Assembly (NCBI RefSeq): GCF_014635205.1
Contig: NZ_BMCN01000004.1
Coordinates: 1 to 64,000, forward strand
DNA from: Jeotgalicoccus aerolatus
Lineage (GTDB): Bacteria > Bacillota > Bacilli > Staphylococcales > Salinicoccaceae
Length of the DNA stretch: 64,000 nucleotides
Direction: 5' to 3'
Each line of letters opens with the position of its first letter. Position 1 is the stretch's first letter. The notes beneath the pieces were generated by a model, which was not told where the DNA came from, did not search any database, and saw only the letters and a list, made by a program, of their open reading frames with translations. Below, piece after piece: positions 53,758 through 60,649 of the stretch. The translations under genes were made by a program, and so were the position numbers.

Positions 53758-55104
53758 ATGCGTCAATACATAACAGGCCTGCTGCTGTTCATCGCAGCAG
53801 CTGTCTTAAGTGCCTGCGGCAGCCCGGAAGATAAAACGTTGTCTAATATAGAAACGATTGAGAGAGAAACGATACCGGCCTTAACAGAGACGCTGCAAAA
53901 TCTTATTGATTTTGAAAGTGAACAGAGCGGATTGTTTAATGAATCGATTGCTGATGAGTCGCTGGATAATTTTAAAAATGACCAGTCTGAACTCTACAAT
54001 AATTTAAATGAACGCACTGAGCTGGCAAACAGCCTGGAAGAAATAGAAACGGATTTAAAATCTGCAGCAGAAGATTTTAAATCATATGATGTAGATGACA
54101 GCAGCGAGCTGAACGAAGAAATGCTGACTAATTTGTCCGACACTTCGGCGGGACTTGCTGAAAGTCTGCAGGCAGTCAGAAGCGGATATCAGGACATTAA
54201 AAATAGCGAGATTTCATTTTTTGAGTCACTGGCAGCTGACGGTGCGGATTATACTATGATGACCGAAGGTATCGCAGCCGTAAATGAGCAGCATGAACAG
54301 ATTTCACAGAATTACGCTCAGATTAACGAGCAGCTGGCAGAGATACGAAGTTACGGCAATACAGTTAAGCAGGCACTCGGTGAAGAAACGGATGGGGAAA
54401 CTGCGTCTCTAGAAGAGACTAATACAGAAAACAGCGGGGCAGACAGCAAGGCGGAGACGGCGTACATAGTCGACGGTGAAACATCGAGTATTGTACCGGC
54501 GGATGAGCATACTGATGCCAAGGCAGTACTCCTGACTATCGATGATGCACCAGATCAAAATGCGGTGGATATGGCGAAGACATTAAAGAATTTAGATGTT
54601 CCTGCTATATTTTTCGTTAACGGGATGTTTATCGAGTCAGAAGAGGGTCAAAGTATGCTGAAAGAAATCCATGATCTGGGGTTTGAAATCGGAAATCATA
54701 CTTATAATCATTTCAATATGCAGGAACTTACACCGGAAGATGTCCGCTTAGAAATTGCTGATACAAGTGATTTAATTGAAGAAGCAATCGGAGAACGGCC
54801 GAGATTTTTCAGAGCACCGTTTGGTGTGAATAGTGAAGCATCGATCAAAGTTGCTGAAGAAGAAAATATGACGGTTATGAACTGGACTTACGGCTTCGAC
54901 TGGGAACCTGACTATCAGGAAAGCTCAGCACTGGCTGATATTATGGTCAACACAGAAATGCTGTCTGATGGAGCGAATCTGTTAATGCATGACCGCAGCT
55001 GGACAGCTGAAGCTTTGCCGGATATCGTCACTGGCATTCAGGATAAGGGATATTCGTTTATCGATCCAGCACTGATCAGTTCAGAAGGCGGGGTGACTGA
55101 ATGA
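53758..55104 (+). CDS. YkyA-like lipoprotein fused to polysaccharide deacetylase
   Basis: The protein (about 448 residues) starts with a lipoprotein signal (TGLLLFIAAAVLSACGS). A helical YkyA-like domain (about residues 25-205) follows, then an acidic linker and a C-terminal NodB domain from about residue 255. NodB motifs: TIDDAPDQN (TFDDGP variant), HTYNHFNM (metal His pair), FRAPFGVNS, and LLMHDRSW. It would be anchored outside the membrane and deacetylate peptidoglycan or another wall polysaccharide. The first two codons are both ATG; GGGGTG is better spaced to the second. It overlaps the next gene by 4 bases. Confidence 0.85.
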   Translation: MRQYITGLLLFIAAAVLSACGSPEDKTLSNIETIERETIPALTETLQNLIDFESEQSGLFNESIADESLDNFKNDQSELYNNLNERTELANSLEEIETDLKSAAEDFKSYDVDDSSELNEEMLTNLSDTSAGLAESLQAVRSGYQDIKNSEISFFESLAADGADYTMMTEGIAAVNEQHEQISQNYAQINEQLAEIRSYGNTVKQALGEETDGETASLEETNTENSGADSKAETAYIVDGETSSIVPADEHTDAKAVLLTIDDAPDQNAVDMAKTLKNLDVPAIFFVNGMFIESEEGQSMLKEIHDLGFEIGNHTYNHFNMQELTPEDVRLEIADTSDLIEEAIGERPRFFRAPFGVNSEASIKVAEEENMTVMNWTYGFDWEPDYQESSALADIMVNTEMLSDGANLLMHDRSWTAEALPDIVTGIQDKGYSFIDPALISSEGGVTE

Positions 55105-56399
55105 GTACGAGAAACTTTTTAATTATGACTGGCGGAATATTAGCGGTTTTATTTATACTGCTCGGTTTTGCTATTCGGGCAGAGCTTAATGAGGGGACAC
55201 CTGAAACAGCAGAAGCCCCAAAAGAAGAATCGTCAGAAGAACCGGCAGAGGAGCAGACAACAGACACAAAAGAGGAGACAAAAGAAAATGAAAGCGCTGC
55301 TTTAAACTTAAATGAAGGGCCTTTATACGCGGTCGATAAAAATACAGATCCTGTATTCCAATATCAGAGCGGGGTAGACATTGCTTACCCTGAAGAAGGT
55401 GTAAAAGGAATATTTGTCACCGGATTTACTGCGGGCGGCGAACGTATGCAGGAGCTCATTGATCTCGTAAATAATACGGATTTAAACTCGATGGTCATCG
55501 ACGTAAAAGAAGATATTGGTGACATTATGATGCCGCTTGATGTCGATAATGAAATTGCACAGAATTATATGTATGATTACATCAACCCTGAAGATTTAAT
55601 GACGACGCTTCAGGACAATCAAATATACCCGATTGCAAGAATTGTCGTCTTTAAAGATTCAAGGCTGGCCATGGAACGACCGGATCTATCGTATCAGAAC
55701 AGCGATGGGACGGTATGGCAAAACGGCAGCGGGGAGAGTTTCGTTAATCCATTCTTAAAAGAGGTATGGGATTATAATGTGGATATTGCAATCGAAGCTG
55801 CTAAACTCGGTTTTAAAGAAATTCAGTTCGATTATGTGCGGTTCCCGGAATCATTTGAAACACTGTCGTCCGGGCTGACTTATGACTTCGGTGAATACGC
55901 GGATACAGAAGCCGATGAAGTCCAGCAGAGAGTGAATGCAGTCACTGATTTTGTTGCTTATGCCAATGAGCAGCTGGAACCTTATGATGTAGACGTTTCT
56001 GTCGATGTTTTTGGCTATGCGGCCACTCAGCGTGAGGCACCTGGAATCGGACAGAATTTTTCTCAAATTGCGAGTAATGTCGATGTTATCTCGTCGATGA
56101 TATACCCGTCACACTGGGGGGCAGGGGCCTTTGATTTCAGTACGCCCGACACTGAACCGTACGGCGTGGTAGATGAATATATGAAAGTGGAAAACGAAGT
56201 GCTTGGAGCACTGGAAAGTCCGCCGAAATCGAGACCGTGGCTGCAGGACTTTACTGCGTCGTATTTAGGTCCTGGAAATTATCTTAATTACGGTGCAGCA
56301 GAAGTCGAAGCTCAAATTCAGGCACTGAAAGATAATGGTGTAAACGAATATTTATTATGGAATGCACAGAATACGTATTCAGAAGGTACAGAATATTAA
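55101..56399 (+). CDS. putative glycoside hydrolase (DUF4015 type)
   Basis: The 432-residue exported protein has an N-terminal membrane anchor (FLIMTGGILAVLFILLGFAI) and an acidic linker of about 50 residues. The catalytic-like domain has GVKGIFVTGFTAGGERM, SMVIDVKEDIGDI, FKEIQFDYVRFPE, VDVFGYAATQRE and MIYPSHWGAG, characteristic of the putative glycoside hydrolase domain DUF4015 (PF13200). Its overlap with the deacetylase gene suggests joint action on a surface glycan. Substrate unknown. Confidence 0.85.
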   Translation: MSTRNFLIMTGGILAVLFILLGFAIRAELNEGTPETAEAPKEESSEEPAEEQTTDTKEETKENESAALNLNEGPLYAVDKNTDPVFQYQSGVDIAYPEEGVKGIFVTGFTAGGERMQELIDLVNNTDLNSMVIDVKEDIGDIMMPLDVDNEIAQNYMYDYINPEDLMTTLQDNQIYPIARIVVFKDSRLAMERPDLSYQNSDGTVWQNGSGESFVNPFLKEVWDYNVDIAIEAAKLGFKEIQFDYVRFPESFETLSSGLTYDFGEYADTEADEVQQRVNAVTDFVAYANEQLEPYDVDVSVDVFGYAATQREAPGIGQNFSQIASNVDVISSMIYPSHWGAGAFDFSTPDTEPYGVVDEYMKVENEVLGALESPPKSRPWLQDFTASYLGPGNYLNYGAAEVEAQIQALKDNGVNEYLLWNAQNTYSEGTEY

Positions 56400-56412
56400 T
56401 AAGTTTCATTAG

Positions 56413-56453
56413 AAAATCCCTGCCGGAAACATCAGTGAAGGCAGGGGTTTTCG
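56413..56453 (+). terminator. terminator after the glycoside hydrolase gene
   Basis: AAAATCCCTGCC and GGCAGGGGTTTT form a 12-bp stem with one wobble and a 15-base loop. Confidence 0.85.
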
Positions 56454-56682
56454 TATCTATTTCCCATTTGCATTTTTTCACATTATTTCATTAATATTAT
56501 GCATTTTGAAATAAAATTTCATAGTAAATAGATAAGTATACTTTCATAAAAATTGTTAATATACATATTATGTTGACTTTATAGTGTAAAAATATACCTA
56601 AGGATTTGATTTGTGGGTGATAATCGTGTATAGTGTAAAAGTCGTCTTAATATAAAATTTCATAAGATTGGAGAGGATATTT
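56454..56682 (+). promoter_or_regulatory. upstream region of the NCS1-type permease gene
   Basis: An AT-rich region with two exact copies of TATAGTGTAAAA, at 56580-56591 and 56629-56640 (49 bases apart, about five helical turns), and TTGACT just before the first. A TAAAATTTCATA motif also occurs twice. The spacing suggests a regulator operator pair; the regulator is unknown. Confidence 0.4.
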
Positions 56683-58089
56683 ATGAGGTCTGAGCAAACA
56701 GCAGATCAACAGATTGAAACGACCGAGAGTGATCACTCATTATCTAAAGTCCCATATAACGAACGCAAAATGGGCTGGCTGAGTATTACCAACATTACTT
56801 TTGGTATAGCAACAGCAATATTCTATTTTCAAATCGGCAGTGTTATGGCACTGCAATTCGGTGCAATTAATGCATTGATATCAGCTGCATACGCAATCAT
56901 CGTTGCAGGCGTCATGGGGACAGTTATCGTCTACCTTTCCGCAAGGTCTGGAATGAACGTAAACTTAATGTCCAGAGGCGGAGGCTTCGGCTACATAGGT
57001 GCATCACTGACGTCTTTAATATATGCTTCTAACTTTATTATGTACTGCGCACTTGAAGGTATGATCCTCGTATACGCAGTAAATGAATTCTTCCCTTTTA
57101 TTCCTGTATGGCTGCTCATAGTCGTATTTGGATCTCTTGTTATTCCACTTAACTGGTTCGGAATTAAACAGCTCGATAAATTACAAAAATGGTCATTGCC
57201 AATATTTTTTGTCTTTCTGATTACAGCTATCGTTGTATCATTTATGACACCATCACAATACGACGGTGCATTCTGGACATATATGCCTGAAGGTATGCAG
57301 ATTGGCGGAACAGCACTGCTCTTATGTATCGGTATGCAGCATGGAATTATCGGACTGACAGCACTGATTGCATCGGACTATGCCCGATTTTTAAAACCGG
57401 AACATATTAAAGGCGGATCACTAGCGATTGGTTTTATCCCGCAAATTTTCTGTTACGGTGTTATGGGCGGCCTCGGTGTATGGTTTGGCGTACGTTTAAA
57501 CGAACCCAACCCTGGTGTATACATCGTTCACCTGCTTGGAATCGGCGGTGCATTGTTTACAATGCTGACGCAGGTTCGTATTAATGTTACAAATATCTAC
57601 AGCAGCTCACTATCATTATCGAACTTCTTTGAGAACGTTCTTAACTTTAAACCGGGACGCAGATTCTGGGTTGTCGTTGCAGGTGTTACAGCGATGATTC
57701 TCATGCTTGGCGGAATTACAGATCACCTCGATAATGCTTTAACCTTCCAGGGTGTATTCCTGATGTCATGGGCAGCTATTTTAGTAACGGACTTTCTCGT
57801 TGTTAAAAAGGCTATGAAAATCGGCCCCGGATATTATGAGGAACGTCAGGAACATTTATATAAATGGAATCCTGTCGGCGTCTGGTCATTGATTATCTCA
57901 AGTCTTTTAGGCACAGTTGCAGCCCTTGGCTACATGGGAACTTTCCTGCAAAGTACAGCTGCATTTTTCGCGGCAGCCTTAGCTGCAATATTGACTATCG
58001 TTATTGCTTACGTAACTAAAGGTAAGTATTACTTAAAAGACGAAGTAAAAGATATCGATGAAAGAGATATTCTCGTTAAATCAAAATAA
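56683..58089 (+). CDS. cytosine/purine permease-like transporter (NCS1 family)
   Basis: The 468-residue permease has about 12 membrane segments of the purine-cytosine permease type: WLSITNITFGIATAIFYFQIG, then VYLSARSGMNVNLMSRGGGFGYIGASLTSL (quoted in part) and GGITDHLDNALTFQGVFLMSWAAILVTDFLV. It imports a nucleobase, hydantoin or related compound. The ATG at 56683 follows GGAGAGG. No catabolic gene is adjacent, so the substrate is open. Confidence 0.82.
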   Translation: MRSEQTADQQIETTESDHSLSKVPYNERKMGWLSITNITFGIATAIFYFQIGSVMALQFGAINALISAAYAIIVAGVMGTVIVYLSARSGMNVNLMSRGGGFGYIGASLTSLIYASNFIMYCALEGMILVYAVNEFFPFIPVWLLIVVFGSLVIPLNWFGIKQLDKLQKWSLPIFFVFLITAIVVSFMTPSQYDGAFWTYMPEGMQIGGTALLLCIGMQHGIIGLTALIASDYARFLKPEHIKGGSLAIGFIPQIFCYGVMGGLGVWFGVRLNEPNPGVYIVHLLGIGGALFTMLTQVRINVTNIYSSSLSLSNFFENVLNFKPGRRFWVVVAGVTAMILMLGGITDHLDNALTFQGVFLMSWAAILVTDFLVVKKAMKIGPGYYEERQEHLYKWNPVGVWSLIISSLLGTVAALGYMGTFLQSTAAFFAAALAAILTIVIAYVTKGKYYLKDEVKDIDERDILVKSK

Positions 58090-58134
58090 ATACAGTACAC
58101 AAACAGGCTGGGACATGAGTCTAGCCTCCAGATC

Positions 58135-58175
58135 AAAAAGCGCACTTGCTCCCCTAGGAGGCAAGTGCGCTTTTT
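58135..58175 (+). terminator. terminator after the NCS1-type permease gene
   Basis: AAAAAGCGCACTTGC and GCAAGTGCGCTTTTT form a 15-bp perfect stem. It is preceded by AGGCTGGGACATGAGTCTAGCCT, a short hairpin of the GGCTGGGACA type often seen as an intergenic repeat in staphylococci and relatives (from memory). Confidence 0.9.
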
Positions 58176-58224
58176 GGTGTGTCAACAGTATTCTACTCTG
58201 TATTTACATAAACATGAGGAATCA

Positions 58225-58260
58225 ATACTCTGCAGTCAGGCTTGCAGAGTATCGTTTTTT
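58225..58260 (+). terminator. second hairpin before the symporter gene end
   Basis: ATACTCTGCA and TGCAGAGTAT form a 10-bp perfect stem with an 8-base loop; T6 follows on the plus strand and an A-rich tract lies on the other side. It is the likely terminator for the convergent symporter-pheA transcript as well. Confidence 0.8.
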
Positions 58261-58262
58261 GT

Positions 58263-59489
58263 TCAGGCAGCTGAACTTTTCTTTTTAAAGCGGCGTTTTT
58301 CCGATTCGTCAATTAAGACAGCAGCGGCAGCATCGCCTGTTATGTTCATAGTCGTGTAAGCCATATCGAGTATTCTGTATATCGCAGCAATTGGTCCCAT
58401 CAGTTCAATCGGCAGACCGAGCAGAGTGAGGAATGAGGCGCCGAGTACAATACCCCCGCCTGGAATGCCAGGTGCAGCCATATTTATAACTGTTGCAATG
58501 ATGACGAGATAAATAATCTGTCCGACACCCAATGGAATATTATAAAAATCAGATACGAAGACGGCAAGCAGACTGAAAGAAATTGCGCCGCCGGCCATAT
58601 TAATCGTCGTTCCGAGAGGGACGACAAAATTAGTGATCGATTCACTGACTTTAAAATCTTTCTTGGTAACACGAATTGTTGTTGGCATCGTTACAGCTGA
58701 ACTTGTTGTTGCTAATGAGACGAGCCATACTTTGTAGATACCTTTTAAAAACTGAACAGGGGTCATGCCTGTATATAGCCAAATAGGGATGAGCATTACG
58801 ACGATGAAGGCAATAATACATGCAGCATAAGCTGTGATGATATACAGTCCAAGCGCTGAGAAAATCCCTGCACCGTATTCTGCTACAGCAAAAGCCATCA
58901 GTGAAATAATACCGATTGGCGTCAGTTCCATAATATAATTTAAAACTTTAAAAATGACTGATGATAAACTGTTAATGAAATTTTTAACCGGCTCTGCTTC
59001 TTTTCCGACTGCAACAATCGCAATGGAGAAAATAACAGTAAAAATAATTGTTGCCAGTATATCGCCTTCAGATAAGGCCATAAATAAATTATCAGGAATT
59101 ATATTCATAAAGAAATCTTCGACAGAAGGCGAGGTCACTTCACCGTCATAGCTGCTTGAGCCGATGTTAATGTGATTTCCCGGTCTGACCAGATATGAAA
59201 TTAATAAGCCGATAGCGGCAGTGGCAATAAACATAATAATAAATACAAATACACTCTTAAAGCCGATCCGGCCGAGGTCTTTGCCGCTGCCGATATTAAT
59301 TATCCCTGTAGATACTGCAACAAATATGATTGGTATAATCATAGCCTGAATAATATTCAGGTAAATATCTCCGATGAATTTAATTTGTATGGAAAACTCG
59401 GGCAGAAATATTCCGAGCAGAATACCTAAAGCGAAGCCGATCGCAATTCTCGTAAATAAGTGGTTTTTACCTGTCAGTATATTCTTCAT
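58263..59489 (-). CDS. dicarboxylate/amino acid:cation symporter
   Basis: The 408-residue DAACS-family symporter (GltP/DctA fold) has eight helices and two hairpins: IGFALGILLGIFLPE, FAVAEYGAGIFSALG, the serine-rich SLATTSSAVTMPTTIRV hairpin near residue 270, TNFVVPLGTTINMAGGAI and AAPGIPGGGIVLGASFL. It imports an acidic or neutral amino acid or a dicarboxylate with Na+ or H+. It overlaps the end of pheA by 23 bases and so shares the phenylalanine-responsive leader, which hints at an aromatic-metabolism link; that is inference. Confidence 0.88.
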   Translation of the reverse strand: MKNILTGKNHLFTRIAIGFALGILLGIFLPEFSIQIKFIGDIYLNIIQAMIIPIIFVAVSTGIINIGSGKDLGRIGFKSVFVFIIMFIATAAIGLLISYLVRPGNHINIGSSSYDGEVTSPSVEDFFMNIIPDNLFMALSEGDILATIIFTVIFSIAIVAVGKEAEPVKNFINSLSSVIFKVLNYIMELTPIGIISLMAFAVAEYGAGIFSALGLYIITAYAACIIAFIVVMLIPIWLYTGMTPVQFLKGIYKVWLVSLATTSSAVTMPTTIRVTKKDFKVSESITNFVVPLGTTINMAGGAISFSLLAVFVSDFYNIPLGVGQIIYLVIIATVINMAAPGIPGGGIVLGASFLTLLGLPIELMGPIAAIYRILDMAYTTMNITGDAAAAVLIDESEKRRFKKKSSAA

Positions 59490-60333
59490 TTTGAATTACT
59501 CCTTCGTATTCGGGAATTTGTCCCTTATCGTAACTTCCTAAAATATTTATATATGATGTTTCCTTAGTCAAAACAGTGAGTGCTTTGTCAAAGTTCGGCC
59601 GGTCCACATCGTTTTCTATGTCTATAAAAAAGCCGTAAGAGAACGGTTTGTTTTGAATTGGACGGCTCATTAAATAGAGCAGGTTGATGTTATACGTTTT
59701 AAAGATGTCGAGAATATCGCTCAATGAACCAGTGCTGTGATCGGATTCAATATAGAGCGAAGTTTTTTCATGCAGAACTTTTTCGCTCAGTTCTTTAGTG
59801 AAAATTAGAAAACGTGTCGTGTTCAGCGGGTTATCGCTTATGTTTTCACGAATCACATGCATGCCGTAGAGCTCGGCGGCATGACTGCCCGCGATACTTG
59901 CGATAGTTTCATTATCTGATTCCTTGACCATATGAACAGCACCGGCCGTATCGCTGTATTCTTTTACTTTGATATCGGGATACTGGCTTAAATAGGTGTA
60001 GCATTGTTCCAGAGCTTCCGGATGAGAGTAGACTTCAGTGACCTTATCCAGTGTGACGGGTTTTTTAGAAATCAGTGCATGATCTATTTTTACATAGACT
60101 TCTTTTACCGCCTTAACATCGAGATATTTCATCAGATCAATCGTTCTCGTAATCGGCCCGCTGGTTGAATTTTCAACCGGCAGTGCAATGTAATCGACCT
60201 CGTCGTTAAGCAGTGCGTCAACGAGCAGTTTAAATGTCATATAACCTTCTGCTGTATATTCTTCATTGCCGGCATATGCTGCACACGCGAGGGTGCTGTA
60301 GCTGCCTGCTACACCTTGATAACCAATTTTCAT
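59467..60333 (-). CDS. pheA: prephenate dehydratase
   Basis: PheA converts prephenate to phenylpyruvate in phenylalanine synthesis. The 288-residue protein has the PDT domain (GYQGVAGSYSTLACAAYAG, VPVENSTSGPI, catalytic NTTRFLIF) and a C-terminal ACT domain from about residue 200 (GSLSDILDIFKTYNINLLYLMSRPIQ, quoted in part). The ACT allosteric motif ESRP reads MSRP here, so end-product inhibition may be altered. The start follows AAGGAG. The unusually long leader carries a Phe-rich leader peptide and tandem terminators. Confidence 0.94.
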   Translation of the reverse strand: MKIGYQGVAGSYSTLACAAYAGNEEYTAEGYMTFKLLVDALLNDEVDYIALPVENSTSGPITRTIDLMKYLDVKAVKEVYVKIDHALISKKPVTLDKVTEVYSHPEALEQCYTYLSQYPDIKVKEYSDTAGAVHMVKESDNETIASIAGSHAAELYGMHVIRENISDNPLNTTRFLIFTKELSEKVLHEKTSLYIESDHSTGSLSDILDIFKTYNINLLYLMSRPIQNKPFSYGFFIDIENDVDRPNFDKALTVLTKETSYINILGSYDKGQIPEYEGVIQNEEYTDR

Positions 60334-60360
60334 TTAGAACACTCCTTATTTTTAATATTA

Positions 60361-60401
60361 AAAAAGACCGCTTGAATTCTGTTACAGAAATCCAATCGGT
60401 C
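60361..60401 (-). terminator. second hairpin in the pheA leader
   Basis: On the minus strand GACCG and CGGTC close an imperfect hairpin of 36 bases followed by T6, between the attenuator and the pheA ribosome binding site. It may be a second termination point. Confidence 0.6.
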
Positions 60402-60416
60402 GGTAAAGGTAGATAT

Positions 60417-60454
60417 AAAAAAACCAGCCAATTAGATTTTCTAATGGCTGGTTT
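60417..60454 (-). terminator. pheA attenuator terminator (region 3:4)
   Basis: On the minus strand AAACCAGCCATTAG and CTAATTGGCTGGTTT pair nearly perfectly and are followed by T7. The 5' arm can instead pair with an upstream segment (60470-60483), the antiterminator. Confidence 0.88.
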
Positions 60455-60469
60455 ACTGCATCATTAATT

Positions 60470-60534
60470 CAGCCATCATAGATTTAGGTCCCGCCTATAT
60501 CCACGATGGATACAGACGCTATCTAAAATAGCTG
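60470..60534 (-). promoter_or_regulatory. pheA attenuator regions 1 and 2
   Basis: Minus-strand region 1 (60534-60521, CAGCTATTTTAGAT) lies within the last codons of the leader peptide. It can pair at 13 of 14 positions, two of them wobbles, with region 2 (60483-60470, ATCTATGATGGCTG). The end of region 2 (ATGGCTG) can instead pair with CAGCCAT in the 5' arm of the terminator. Between regions 1 and 2 lies an independent 12-bp hairpin around TATCCA/TGGATA. The two pairings exclude each other. Confidence 0.75.
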
Positions 60535-60578
60535 AAAAAGAATGTATTTAATTGTGATATTTCTGTTTGCTTCAACAT
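60519..60578 (-). CDS. Phe-rich leader peptide of pheA
   Basis: A 19-codon ORF on the minus strand encodes MLKQTEISQLNTFFFSYFR, then TAG. Codons 13-15 are TTC TTT TTC, and codons 17-18 are TAT TTT, giving four Phe and one Tyr in six codons. A GAGAGTGAT sequence ends 4 bases before the ATG and resembles a bulged ribosome binding site. It sits directly in front of competing hairpins, as in E. coli pheL. Ribosome stalling at the Phe run would free region 2 to form the antiterminator. Confidence 0.75.
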   Translation of the reverse strand: MLKQTEISQLNTFFFSYFR

Positions 60579-60619
60579 AAAAATCACTCTCATCATTTAA
60601 AGTTTTAATAATGTTAATT

Positions 60620-60648
60620 AGTCTAACAATTATGAATTCTTTTGTCAA
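60620..60648 (-). promoter_or_regulatory. pheA promoter
   Basis: TTGACA (60648-60643) and TAGACT (60625-60620) with a 17-base spacer on the minus strand. The start site would be near 60613, about 35 bases before the leader peptide. The -35 overlaps the end of the upstream ABC transporter region. Confidence 0.75.
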
Positions 60649-60649
60649 T

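Noticed and set aside
60484-60500. T-box-like sequence (GGCGGGACC) in the pheA leader
   Set aside because: The UGGN bulge that pairs with the tRNA acceptor end is not present, the flanking consensus is lost, and there is no specifier stem. The segment is better explained as part of the 12-bp hairpin between attenuator regions 1 and 2.
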